From contig NZ_CP054301.1 in the NCBI RefSeq assembly GCF_013372285.1, forward strand, positions 62,001 to 126,000: a stretch of DNA of 64,000 nt, written 5' to 3'. How positions within the stretch are numbered: the stretch's first letter is position 1; each line of letters starts with the position of its first letter. The stretch is from Marinomonas primoryensis. Its GTDB lineage: Bacteria > Pseudomonadota > Gammaproteobacteria > Pseudomonadales > Marinomonadaceae. The translations under genes and the position numbers were made by a program. Shown piece after piece: positions 18,999 through 27,286 of the stretch. The notes under the pieces are model-generated. The model saw only the letters and a list, made by a program, of their open reading frames with translations, was not told the DNA's origin and searched no databases.

Positions 18999-19123
18999 GT
19001 AGGCCGGATGAGGGAGGAACGACTGTAATCCGGCGTTGGTTTGCCCGAAGAATTTTGTGTCATGTGTCTTTTTATGTGTGGTAATGCCGGATTACATCTC
19101 GTGCCTCGATTCATCCGGCCTAC
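18999..19123. repeat. BIME-like inverted repeat with REP-type ends
   Basis: GTAGGCCGGATGA (18999) and GTAATCCGGC on the left face GCCGGATTAC (19086) and TCATCCGGCCTAC (19111) on the right: nested, nearly perfect inverted repeats about 125 bp long. The arms resemble enterobacterial REP arms (GCCGGAT...ATCCGGCCTAC). It lies 60 bp after the D-lactate dehydrogenase stop. Confidence 0.8.
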
Positions 19124-19227
19124 TAAACTTTCTCATTTCAACAAGTAGTCACAAGATCAATATCTCGCACAATTATCTGCTAGAGGTTGATTTTGTGACT
19201 GAGTTGGCCGCAAGTGACAAACTAAAG

Positions 19228-19277
19228 CCAATAACCTCAAAGCATAAACGTCGAGTACAAGCCAAATCCACAGACGA
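19228..19277 (-). pseudogene. Remnant of a TSUP permease gene 3' end
   Basis: A 50-bp segment matches 21743-21792, the 3' end of the intact TSUP gene, with six differences. Translated on the minus strand it gives VCGFGLYSTFML-stop, identical to the intact protein's last 12 residues. All six differences are at third codon positions, so the two copies diverged under protein-level selection before one lost the rest of its gene. It marks the left edge of the AT-rich patch. Confidence 0.85.
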
Positions 19278-19440
19278 AAATTGTATCGATACCATGAATC
19301 TGCATTTCACTTGGCAAAACCAGAGACTATTCTCTTGAGTGTTGATGGTGGCGTTTTGAACTTCAATCGCGAATATATAAATTGGAAATAGTAGAGATCG
19401 TTTTCTATTCAGAGCCGAGCACTGGAATGGCGTTAAATAG

Positions 19441-19947
19441 CTAAGAAAGATCATCCATTTCTGGTTGAGGGCCACGTTCAAGTTTAGAGCTAAGAACAAC
19501 AAAGCATTTAACTTTCTTAACACCATCAACTAGTTGAACCTTTTCGATCAGCTTTTCCAAATCAATTGAATCCCTAGTTCGGACTTTAAATATAATATTC
19601 GTTTCACCTGCGACCGAATGTATTTCTTCAACGTCTGCAATCGAATAAAACTCATTTAGCATATCCATCCTAACAGAACCTTCTGCTTCAACATGCAGAA
19701 AACTTAATAACGAGCACCCTAGGCTAGGTCCATCTAAAACTGCATGAGTTCCCTTTATCACACCATTTCTTCTAAGTTTTTGCACTCTCTCATGCACTGC
19801 CGGCGGAGAGAGAAAAACCAATTCACTAAGCTCTGAATACGTTTTATCCGAATCTTTAGCAAGCAGCCTTAATAATTTCCGGTCAATCTTATCTAACTTA
19901 ACCCTTTCGGCTCTATCTGGCCTAATATTATTCGTTTTTGAGTCCAT
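19441..19947 (-). CDS. Lrp/AsnC-family transcriptional regulator
   Basis: A 168-aa regulator. The N-terminal winged HTH is typical (LDKIDRKLLRLLAKDSDKTY, then LSPPAVHERVQKLRRNGVI), followed by the RAM ligand/oligomerisation domain with VAGETNIIFKVRTRD. It carries an N-terminal extension rich in Asn, Asp and Arg (about 15 aa) and a polar tail. It lies within an AT-rich patch next to an MFS exporter whose expression it may control, although an IS remnant separates them. Confidence 0.88.
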   Translation of the reverse strand: MDSKTNNIRPDRAERVKLDKIDRKLLRLLAKDSDKTYSELSELVFLSPPAVHERVQKLRRNGVIKGTHAVLDGPSLGCSLLSFLHVEAEGSVRMDMLNEFYSIADVEEIHSVAGETNIIFKVRTRDSIDLEKLIEKVQLVDGVKKVKCFVVLSSKLERGPQPEMDDLS

Positions 19948-20070
19948 ATGAATTCCATCCCTTGTTAATCCACGTTAATACTGTTTAATAGGTTTGAGTT
20001 TAAACCATTAATATTATGATTAAAACGAACCCATAGATTTGAGATTTGTAAAAAATAGATTTTTCATTGG

Positions 20071-20201
20071 TGTTATGGGTCCACTTTTGTAGACATCTCA
20101 TAGTTATATAATAATAGGTAAACATGAGATGAATTATGAGTGGAAAACGTTATATCGAAGATTTAAAAATTGAAGCGGTTAAACAAATGATAATGCAATA
20201 A
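20071..20201 (+). mobile_element. IS3-family left end and orfA 5' fragment
   Basis: An open frame from the ATG at 20136 encodes MSGKRYIEDLKIEAVKQ, the standard N-terminus of IS3-group OrfA transposase subunits, then ends at TAA (20199). About 60 bp upstream, GGTCCACTTTTGTAGACATC resembles an IS3-type terminal inverted repeat. The rest of orfA and all of orfB are missing here; a further orfA-like piece lies 1.3 kb downstream past the MFS gene. Confidence 0.75.
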
Positions 20202-20365
20202 TACTTGGAAAGTAAAATTGGATATGTTTCACAAGTTATATCGCGGATCTAATCACCATTAAGGATGAACCTTCAAAAAAATCGTGTCAATACATAATGA
20301 TGGAAACATTTAGTACCTAATTCAAAAAGGTCATATAGTTCAATCTATTTTTGGTGAGATTTAAT

Positions 20366-21526
20366 ATGTTTAAGCAAAAAAATCTATTTTTATTTCAAAC
20401 AATTATTTTACTAGTCGGTGTTAGTATAATTGGATCAAATGCTTTTTTAATGAGTCCAATTTTGAGCAATATTGCTCAATCTCTTAATACAGATGTTACA
20501 AAAATTGCTTGGTCTATATCTGCGTACGGTGGAGCAATGGCTTTAGGAGGGTTATTTTTAACTGGCCTTCCACAACGTATAGGTTCGAAATCAACTCTAC
20601 TCCTCACAGGAACAATACTTTCTATTGGGATATTAATTACAGGTCTTGCAACAAACTGGATCATGCTTGTGGTAGCACAAATTATAACTGGGTTAAGTGC
20701 GGGAGTTTTACTTCCAACCTTGTATTCGATGACAGCTATTATTGCACCAAAGGGAAAAGAGTCTGCAACGTTAGGAAAAGTTATTTCTGGCTGGTCATTA
20801 GCTATGGTTGCTGGGGTTCCATTAAGTGCCTTTATTTCAGAATTACTATCTTGGCGATATTCCTATTTTTTTGTTTTCATATTGTCATCTATATCTACAT
20901 TAGGATATTCTCTACTTCCTTCTAAAGAAAGTTCTTCTACCGTTACCTCCCTAAAGTCTGCCTTTCAAGTTCCAATGGCAAAACCCATATTTATTATAAC
21001 TTTTTTGTACATGGTTAGCTTTTATGGAACCTACACATTTTTGGGAAGCTATATACAACAGAAGTTACTCTACTCCGTAGTATATGCTGGTATGGTTGTT
21101 TTATCTTATGGATTTGGGTTTGGTGTTGCTGGAATGTTTTTAGGAAAATTTATTGATAAAAGAGACTCATGGGAGGTTATATCCCCCACTCTATTATTAG
21201 TATGTGGAATCTACTTGTTATTATTGATTTTATCAAATCACTATTGGAGCTTACTAATTGGATGTGCATTTTGGGGGCTAATTAACCAGATTGCCTTAAA
21301 TTGCCTCGTGTCCATTCTCAGCAAGCTCGATTATCGTCAACGAGTAAGGCTCATTGGCATATACAGTGCGGTAGCATATGGAGGAACAATGGTCGCTGCA
21401 CTATCTTACGGTGTCCTCTATTTATATGGGGGCTTCCATTATATATTGATTACCTCTGCTTTATTATGCATGTTTGCCTTCCTGATCGTATACAGGCTAA
21501 AGCGTCACAACCGAACTACTCTATAA
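20366..21526 (+). CDS. MFS drug/metabolite exporter (DHA1-like)
   Basis: A 386-aa inner-membrane transporter with about 12 hydrophobic segments. The loop 2-3 motif is present in altered form (LTGLPQRIGSKSTLLLTG) and GLSAGVLLPTLYSM marks TM4, as in AraJ/NepI-like DHA1 exporters. ATG 20366 with GGTGAG upstream is preferred over TTG 20351. Codons are far more A/T-rich than in the flanking genes, and both ends abut pieces of an IS3 orfA, so recent acquisition is likely. The 3' end overlaps the downstream orfA remnant. Substrate unknown. Confidence 0.88.
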   Translation: MFKQKNLFLFQTIILLVGVSIIGSNAFLMSPILSNIAQSLNTDVTKIAWSISAYGGAMALGGLFLTGLPQRIGSKSTLLLTGTILSIGILITGLATNWIMLVVAQIITGLSAGVLLPTLYSMTAIIAPKGKESATLGKVISGWSLAMVAGVPLSAFISELLSWRYSYFFVFILSSISTLGYSLLPSKESSSTVTSLKSAFQVPMAKPIFIITFLYMVSFYGTYTFLGSYIQQKLLYSVVYAGMVVLSYGFGFGVAGMFLGKFIDKRDSWEVISPTLLLVCGIYLLLLILSNHYWSLLIGCAFWGLINQIALNCLVSILSKLDYRQRVRLIGIYSAVAYGGTMVAALSYGVLYLYGGFHYILITSALLCMFAFLIVYRLKRHNRTTL

Positions 21527-21614
21527 ATGGAAGGACGAAATTGGAGCTGATCTTGATGTTACAGAATTCTTCTATGGAGAAAGAGAGGAATTAAAACGTC
21601 TTCAAAAATACTAA
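21501..21614 (+). pseudogene. IS3-type orfA internal fragment
   Basis: In the frame +1 to the MFS gene this reads LLYKWKDEIGADLDVTEF... and ends EELKRLQKY-stop. LYKW followed by a charged linker and an ELKRL segment is the middle of IS3-group OrfA, after the HTH. It overlaps the last codons of the MFS gene and continues where the N-terminal fragment at 20136-20201 stops, leaving a gap of roughly 15 residues. The MFS segment seems to sit inside one broken orfA. Confidence 0.6.
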
Positions 21615-21641
21615 TATACACTTGGTGTAAATGACTAGATT

Positions 21642-21700
21642 TTGTAGGTTATGCCTTTAGGACAACAATGTATTGTTGTCGGGATAAATCCCGACCTACA
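21642..21700. repeat. REP-like hairpin element
   Basis: Contains GACAACAATGTATTGTTGTC (21661-21680, 9-bp perfect stem), GGGATAAATCCC (21681-21692) and outer arms GTAGGT / ACCTAC. It lies between the orfA remnant and the TSUP gene and could end transcription from both sides. Confidence 0.75.
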
Positions 21701-21751
21701 AAAAAAACAATGCTTTCACGGGCTATGGCTGAGCTGCAATACCCAATAACC

Positions 21752-22558
21752 TCAAAGCATGAACGTCGAATACAAACCAAACCCGCAAACGATGAGGAGC
21801 GCCCAGCCGACGAATTGGAAGAAGACGGGTGTTTCGGCTTTTTGAATGCGGTTGTAGAGCTTTTGCCCAAACACATGGCCCAGTAAAGCGCATGGTAATA
21901 ACCAAAGCTGATGAATAAGTTGTAGGTCGATGCCAGCGATGAGGAAAGACACCATTTTGATCATTACGAGAATGAACCAGAGCACAAACAAGGTATCGCG
22001 AAGTTGGTGACGCGGTACTTTGGTGGCGAAGACGGAGACGATGAGCGGCGCGCCGATTAAGGAGGTGCCGCTGACGTAGCCGCCGAGCATAAGGAAGATG
22101 GTGTCGAGGAATTTGTTGTTGGTGTAAAACGGTTTATTGAGAATATAAGACACAGCGAATATGGAGACGATGATAAAAATCACGCCGGTGACGATGTTGC
22201 CCGGTAAGGTTAATAAACCAAATACGCCAATCAGTTTGGGCACAATCATGATGCCGAGGGCTTTTTTCAAGTAACCCCATGCAATGTTGCCCTGCTCTTC
22301 TTTCGGCGCTTCACCTCGCTCTGCTGCGAGGATGGCTTGCTGTTTGGTCTTTTTCGCTCCTTGCCAAGCAATCCAGCTCGAAAATACGAGTAAATGCACG
22401 GAAATGATCGGTAAGAATAATAATGGGTCGTTTTTCACTAGTAATAGGAATGGTAAAGCGAGTACGGCACCGCCAAATCCTAAGCCACTGCGGACAAAAC
22501 CGCTCCAAATAAAAATGGCGCCAATTAAGGCATATTGCCACCAGATTAAGTTTTCCAT
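21752..22558 (-). CDS. TSUP-family (TauE/SafE) permease
   Basis: A 268-aa membrane protein of the sulfite exporter TauE/SafE family with about eight hydrophobic segments and the two-fold repeat of this family. SGLGFGGAVLALPFLLL near the N-terminus and GYVSGTSLIGAPLIVSVFA in the second half are the paired signature loops. Members export sulfite, sulfoacetate or other organosulfur anions. ATG 22558 with AGGA is preferred over the extended frame to 22615. Its last 12 codons are duplicated in diverged form at 19228-19277, with the AT-rich patch in between. Confidence 0.9.
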   Translation of the reverse strand: MENLIWWQYALIGAIFIWSGFVRSGLGFGGAVLALPFLLLVKNDPLLFLPIISVHLLVFSSWIAWQGAKKTKQQAILAAERGEAPKEEQGNIAWGYLKKALGIMIVPKLIGVFGLLTLPGNIVTGVIFIIVSIFAVSYILNKPFYTNNKFLDTIFLMLGGYVSGTSLIGAPLIVSVFATKVPRHQLRDTLFVLWFILVMIKMVSFLIAGIDLQLIHQLWLLPCALLGHVFGQKLYNRIQKAETPVFFQFVGWALLIVCGFGLYSTFML

Positions 22559-22755
22559 GCTTGTCCTTTGGGAATATCGGATAAAGAGAGTTGATGTTTT
22601 GGTTAGTGTAACCAAGTTTTCATTTTTAGACTAAGGTGTTCGCCAATAAGCTTGGTGCACGGTGAATAACCCCGTGTTTGTTAAATATCGTTATGTTACT
22701 GGTATGGATGTTTGCTAATCTTATATTAATAAAAACTGATATATAGGATGGTTAC

Positions 22756-22971
22756 GTGAAACACAGATTCATTTTTGCTTTGCTTATGTCCTTTACGCTC
22801 ACGTTGATCATGTCGGCGTGGATTACCTATTTGAACATCGGCTTAGATCCGGAGTTTTTATCTTTTTGGATGCATGCGTGGTTTCTTGCTTGGCCTGTGG
22901 CTGGGGTTGTCGCGTTCATTGCAGGGCCATTTTTGCATAAATTAGCGCAAAAAATTGTTGATAAAATGTAG
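22756..22971 (+). CDS. DUF2798 small membrane protein
   Basis: A 71-aa protein with two membrane segments. The pattern FIFALLMSFTLTLIMSAWIT followed by FWMHAWFLAWPVAGVVAFIAGP is that of DUF2798, a family of unknown function. It starts at GTG with AGGA upstream and is followed by a strong terminator. Confidence 0.85.
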   Translation: MKHRFIFALLMSFTLTLIMSAWITYLNIGLDPEFLSFWMHAWFLAWPVAGVVAFIAGPFLHKLAQKIVDKM

Positions 22972-22995
22972 GTTCGACAGACAATGTTGAGATGA

Positions 22996-23030
22996 AAAAA
23001 ACCGCTAATCAAAAAGGTTAGCGGTTTTTT
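22996..23030. terminator. Bidirectional terminator
   Basis: AAAAAACCGCTAA, a 9-nt loop, then TTAGCGGTTTTTT: 13-bp perfect stem with U-tracts on both strands, between two convergent genes. Confidence 0.93.
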
Positions 23031-23063
23031 ATTGAGTGTCGATCGAGCGTTAGATGAACCCCT

Positions 23064-24470
23064 CTATTTCTGAGGTTTTTCGTCCCAAACGGTTAGATCA
23101 ATGTCATCTCGTACTTCTGGGTAGTCGTCTGAGTTGAAAACCGGTGTATGGGTTTTAAGTTGAGAAAAATAGTCTTTTGTTAACTTCACCACGGTTCCAG
23201 ACAACATCATGATCGCAATCAGGTTAATGGTCGCCATTAAGCCCATTGCTGCGTCGGCAACATTAAATACCATTGCCACGCTTTCGTATGCGCCCCATGG
23301 AATCATTGCGAGTGCCAAAATACGCAGAATGAAAATCCCCGGTTTGTTTGCCCATTTAAGGTACGTCAGTGCATTTTCTGCGTAACTGTAGTTACCTATG
23401 ATGGAGGTGAACGCGAAGAAGAAAATAGCAACCGCAACAAAATACTGCCCTGCGCTGCCGATGTGTGTTGTCAATGCGGTTTGAGTCAAGGCGATACCTG
23501 TTTGACCGTTCCCTAACGCACCAGAAAGTAGAATCATCAAGGCGGTTGCGGTACAAATTAGAATGGTGTCAATGAACACACCCAATGATTGAACCATACC
23601 CTGTGATGATGGATGGTGAGGGTTGGGTGTGGCCACGGCAGCGATGTTTGGCGCCGAGCCCATGCCGGCTTCGTTCGAGAACAAACCGCGTTTAATGCCG
23701 TTAAGCATCGCACCTAACACACCGCCAGCGGCTTGTTCGATACCAAATGCGCTTTTAAATATTAACGCGAACGCAGCAGGAACTTCTTCGATATTCATGA
23801 AAATCACGTATAACGCGACCAAAAGATACAGCACGGCCATAAATGGCACGACGATTTCGGCAAAGCGTGCAATTTTCTTGATACCGCCGAAGATCACAAT
23901 CGCTGCCAATGCCATGATCACCAAACCTGTTACGTTGGTATCAATCCCAAACGCGCCTTCCATAGCCCCCGCAATTGAATTTGCTTGCACCGCATTGAAG
24001 ACTAAGCCAAAGGCTAAAATAAGCGCCAGAGAGAAAACCGCGCCAGCCCAAGGGGCTTTTAACCCTTTGCTGATATAAAACGCAGGGCCGCCACGAAGCT
24101 GGCCATTTTGGTCGCGCATTTTATAAAGCTGTGCAAGAGTGCTTTCTGCGTAAGCCGTCGCCATGCCAATTACAGCAACAACCCACATCCAAAAAATCGC
24201 ACCAGGTCCTCCTAAAAATAAAGCGACTGCTACACCAGTCATGTTGCCGGTTCCAACTCGGGAGGCAAGGCTCGTACAAAGCGCTTGAAAAGGAGAGATA
24301 CCACCACGGTCTGATTGCGGTGCTTTAAGAACGGTGCGGATAAACTCTGGAAAACGGCGGATTTGGATAAAGCCTAAACGCAATGTGAAATATACTCCCA
24401 CCGCTAGGAGGCCATAAATGAGGATGTAGCTCCAGAAAATCGTATTTAAAAAGTCTATGATGGCGGCCAT
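23064..24470 (-). CDS. Sodium:alanine/glycine symporter (AGCS family)
   Basis: A 468-aa inner-membrane Na+/amino-acid symporter. The AGCS pattern is strong: FIQIRRFPEFIRTVL, GGISPFQALCTSLASRVGTGN (ion-binding region), GPGAIFWMWVVAVIGMATAYAE and RGLFSNEAGMGSAPNIAA. About ten membrane segments are seen and the tail is acidic. The ribosome site GGGAG lies 8 bases before the ATG. It is transcribed alone. Alanine or glycine is the usual substrate, but cannot be decided from sequence. Confidence 0.93.
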   Translation of the reverse strand: MAAIIDFLNTIFWSYILIYGLLAVGVYFTLRLGFIQIRRFPEFIRTVLKAPQSDRGGISPFQALCTSLASRVGTGNMTGVAVALFLGGPGAIFWMWVVAVIGMATAYAESTLAQLYKMRDQNGQLRGGPAFYISKGLKAPWAGAVFSLALILAFGLVFNAVQANSIAGAMEGAFGIDTNVTGLVIMALAAIVIFGGIKKIARFAEIVVPFMAVLYLLVALYVIFMNIEEVPAAFALIFKSAFGIEQAAGGVLGAMLNGIKRGLFSNEAGMGSAPNIAAVATPNPHHPSSQGMVQSLGVFIDTILICTATALMILLSGALGNGQTGIALTQTALTTHIGSAGQYFVAVAIFFFAFTSIIGNYSYAENALTYLKWANKPGIFILRILALAMIPWGAYESVAMVFNVADAAMGLMATINLIAIMMLSGTVVKLTKDYFSQLKTHTPVFNSDDYPEVRDDIDLTVWDEKPQK

Positions 24471-24795
24471 GTAAGGCTCTCCCTTAATTCGATAATATCG
24501 ATTGTTTTATTGTTCGTGGGTTGAATGATAGGAATGCATTTTGATAAAAAGCACCCTAAGAAACGCGTCGAAGCTTAAAAAAGTTTGCAAGATTAGCGAA
24601 TTTATTGAAAACCGCAAGGCAAAAACCACTGCAATGTGCACAAATGGTGCATAAAAAATGGGTTTATTCGATTTGGCGAGAGCGGGCTTAATTTGAAGGG
24701 GAAATGATGTGGCACCATGAGCCGCAGGGCGACTCTGGTTAACCAATCAAATTTTATGCAATGTCGGTTGATGACGTTGTTTTATGAATAAAAGA
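24471..24795. other. Promoter region of the AGCS gene; no gene seen
   Basis: A 325-bp gap on the 5' side of the symporter. The only longer open frame (24507-24746, minus) has no ribosome site or family features. A small palindrome TGCACAAATGGTGCA lies at 24637-24651, and a symmetrical GCCGCAGGGCGAC stretch near 24721. No riboswitch was recognised. Confidence 0.5.
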
Positions 24796-25443
24796 TCAGC
24801 AGGCGTTTGGATTGGTTGGTAAGGCGAAATCTTTTGTTTGAATCGGATCTTGCTCTGCCTCCGCCCATTTTTTGTCTAACGGAATGACGCCAGCCCAAAC
24901 AGGCCAATCGTTGTCTTCTGGATCATCAATCGGTGGTTCTGCTCGCATCTTGATTGACGCTTCTTCTATTTTGATTCGTACTAAGCCTGTGGCTTTTATC
25001 TCTATGTCATTGACGGGTCGTAATGTCTCCCAGCGGCCGGGGCTAACTTTGTCTAAAAATAGTTTAAATTGACGAACCTTTTCTTCTTTATCATCAATCA
25101 GTTCTGGAATACCAAATAAAGTTACGGAGCGATAGTTGACCGAATGGTGCATCGCTGAGCGCGCCATGACCAAACCATCCAATTGGGAAATATTGATGCA
25201 CACCTTTTCTGGTTCGTCGATTGGGCCTTTGACGTTACGCGCTTTGGAATGAGCGTGCCAGTAGAAGTAGTCGCCATCGCGCCAATGGCACGTTGGCGTG
25301 ACAAAGACTTGTCCGTCTTTCGTTTGACCAACATGACACATTAATGAAGCATCCATAATATTAAACGCGGTTTCTTTGTCGTATTGAGCGCGGTTTGGCC
25401 CACGCTTCACTTTACTTAACGCTGTTTCGAGAGAATCGCTCAT
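24796..25443 (-). CDS. Pyridoxamine-phosphate-oxidase-like flavin protein
   Basis: A 215-aa split-barrel FMN-binding protein of the Pyridox_ox_2 type. The barrel starts with FNIMDASLMCHVGQTKDGQ, followed by TPTCHWRDGDYFYWHAHSKA and SVNYRSVTLFG. Members bind flavin or haem and rarely have known substrates. It is divergent from a MocR/PdxR-type regulator with a 105-bp gap, the usual arrangement of a MocR protein and its target, so vitamin B6 or amine metabolism is a reasonable guess. Confidence 0.85.
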   Translation of the reverse strand: MSDSLETALSKVKRGPNRAQYDKETAFNIMDASLMCHVGQTKDGQVFVTPTCHWRDGDYFYWHAHSKARNVKGPIDEPEKVCINISQLDGLVMARSAMHHSVNYRSVTLFGIPELIDDKEEKVRQFKLFLDKVSPGRWETLRPVNDIEIKATGLVRIKIEEASIKMRAEPPIDDPEDNDWPVWAGVIPLDKKWAEAEQDPIQTKDFALPTNPNAC

Positions 25444-25499
25444 ACTCTAAATCCTTGTCATTGTTGATTCGTGTCTATATAACAACAGAATAGAGAAGG

Positions 25500-25546
25500 C
25501 TGGCCTCTTTAAAAATAGCCAGAATAGATATAAAAAAACAGGCCAG
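25500..25546. promoter_or_regulatory. Candidate MocR operator
   Basis: CTGGC (25500-25504) and GCCAG (25518-25522) form an inverted repeat, and a further GGCCAG lies at 25541-25546, just before the regulator start at 25549. MocR proteins typically bind spaced repeats in such divergent gaps; binding is inferred. Confidence 0.35.
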
Positions 25547-25548
25547 TT

Positions 25549-27057
25549 ATGAAGCATGCGATTGCTAGTTTACGTTTTTCATTGGATGAAAGCGGAGCAC
25601 CCTATTACCAACAACTGATGAGGCAAATTCAGCAGGGCGTGGTATCGGGAGAATTGTCTGTGGGTGACAAACTGCCCTCTTCTCGTTTTTTGGCTGGATC
25701 GTTAGGCGTGTCACGGAGTACCACATCACGGGCTTATGACCAGTTAATTGCAGAAGGCATTTTAACCAGTGAAGAAAAGCGCGGAGTGTTCGTTGCGGCG
25801 TTGCCGATGGTGAGTAATCGCTTGAAGAGAATGCAGGGTTCTTCTGTTCCATCTACTCAGAAGCACTTGGGAACGTTGGCATTTGATTCGGGTGTTGATG
25901 TGTCCGTGTTTCCAACCAAGGAGTGGGCAGCAAGCATGCGGCGAAGTTGGTTAAATCCAGACTTAACCGTGTTGCAAGGTGGTTATTTGACCGGATACCC
26001 AGACTTAAAAGAAGCCATTGTTGACTATTTGTATCGCGTTCGTGGTCTTGAGTGTGTGGCTGAGCAAGTGATTGTGACGGCGGGCGCTCGTGATTCATTG
26101 CTGCTCCTGCAACATGCAATCACGCTATTGGCTCGTTCAGAGACGGATTCAGATGATAGCGTAGGAGCTCAAACTATTAAGTGGTGGACGGAAGAACCCA
26201 CTTATCCGCCCATCCGCGAGGCCATTCGTTCGCATGAACAAACCGGAGCGCTGCTTATTGACGAAGAAGGTCCGTGCCTGCCCGCGAGTGACACTGTTTC
26301 GAATGTGGCGGTAATGACACCAAATCGACAATACCCACTTGGTGTGAGCATCAGCTCAGTTCGTCGTCAGCGGTGGATTCAAGCGATGCAAATGACGAAT
26401 GCACGCTGGTGGTTGATCGAAGACGATTATGATAATGAGTTTGTGTATCAAGGTCGGAGTAATGTGCCATTTATGCAAACAGTGAGTGTTCATGATCAGG
26501 CTAAAGATCGGGTTTTCTTTGTGGGCAGCTTCTCAAAAGTGCTGTTTCGCGGCTTAAGGTTGGGGTTTATTGTCGCACCAGTGGTACATGTGCCGGTCTT
26601 ACAGCAAAGCCAACGAGAGTTAGGGTCATCCGCGTCTTTGCCCATACAGCCAGCGGTGGCGGATTTTATGCTGCAAGGGCATTTCGACCGCCATTTGAAT
26701 CGTATGCGTCGGCATTATCGGCTCAAGCGTGATGCGCTGTTAATTTTATTAGAGGCGCATTTAGCGAGGTGGTTTGATTGGAAAAAACCACGCGGCGGTA
26801 TGCATGTCTTGATTGAAATTAAACCCGAATTTGTTTCTTTGATTCGCACAGAGGCTGTTTTAGATCAGAGGATTGCCCACGACATTGCCAAGAACGATAT
26901 TCTTCTTTCTACCTTGTCTGAGCATTTTGCTCACAAACAGTATCATGACGGTCGATTTGGCTTTGTGTTGGGTTTTAGTGGACCATCGGAAGAAAAAATG
27001 AAAAAAATAATTATCGCACTAGAAAAGTGGTTTACCGAGATATTAGACAATGTGTAA
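25549..27057 (+). CDS. MocR/PdxR-family regulator (GntR HTH fused to aminotransferase fold)
   Basis: A 502-aa chimeric regulator. The N-terminal GntR winged HTH (about 10-78) shows YYQQLMRQIQQGVVSGELSV and LAGSLGVSRSTTSRAYDQL. The rest is a fold-type-I aminotransferase domain with EDDYDNEF and the PLP Lys330 in GSFSKVLFRGLRLGFIV. Such proteins sense PLP or amino-group compounds and activate a divergent gene, here the pyridoxamine-oxidase-like gene. The tail after residue 480 is helical. Confidence 0.92.
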   Translation: MKHAIASLRFSLDESGAPYYQQLMRQIQQGVVSGELSVGDKLPSSRFLAGSLGVSRSTTSRAYDQLIAEGILTSEEKRGVFVAALPMVSNRLKRMQGSSVPSTQKHLGTLAFDSGVDVSVFPTKEWAASMRRSWLNPDLTVLQGGYLTGYPDLKEAIVDYLYRVRGLECVAEQVIVTAGARDSLLLLQHAITLLARSETDSDDSVGAQTIKWWTEEPTYPPIREAIRSHEQTGALLIDEEGPCLPASDTVSNVAVMTPNRQYPLGVSISSVRRQRWIQAMQMTNARWWLIEDDYDNEFVYQGRSNVPFMQTVSVHDQAKDRVFFVGSFSKVLFRGLRLGFIVAPVVHVPVLQQSQRELGSSASLPIQPAVADFMLQGHFDRHLNRMRRHYRLKRDALLILLEAHLARWFDWKKPRGGMHVLIEIKPEFVSLIRTEAVLDQRIAHDIAKNDILLSTLSEHFAHKQYHDGRFGFVLGFSGPSEEKMKKIIIALEKWFTEILDNV

Positions 27058-27286
27058 GGCTTACAATTTGTAAGGATTTTGTAGTGAAAGAGTGCTAACC
27101 TCAGTGTTTTCAGGTTGAACTGTCGAGATTCACTCAAGACAAGAATGTGATTTTTTACGAAAAGACCGTGAAGCAAACAGGAACAAAGGCTAAACTAGAC
27201 TTTGTGCGGTTGTTTAAATTTTGCTATATTCCGCACACTTAAAATCGTATGACACGAATAAAAACAGCATTTTCATTTTAGTTTTT

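Larger units (their letters stand above)
18938..19440. other. Gene-free 500-bp region with BIME-like repeat and a gene-end remnant
   Basis: Holds an imperfect inverted repeat (18999-19123) and a diverged copy of the 3' end of a TSUP permease gene (19228-19277), annotated separately. The rest (19278-19440) shows no recognisable gene; the open frames here are short and unsupported. Confidence 0.6.

Noticed and set aside
19228-21792. tRNA-targeted integrative island with direct repeats as att sites
   Set aside because: No tRNA gene and no integrase in the patch; the duplicated segment is protein-coding with third-position changes, so at most a gene-3'-end target is possible.
24613-24651. NtrC site plus sigma-54 promoter upstream of the AGCS gene
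   Set aside because: TGCACAAATGGTGCA is two bases shorter than the NtrC consensus, and the candidate -24/-12 pair has correct GG/GC spacing but no CACG and lies only about 10 bp away, too close for an enhancer.
24507-24746. 79-aa open frame on the minus strand
   Set aside because: No ribosome site, no family resemblance, lies in the AGCS promoter region.
24471-24795. Glycine riboswitch upstream of the alanine/glycine symporter
   Set aside because: The conserved glycine aptamer core sequences were not found in either orientation.
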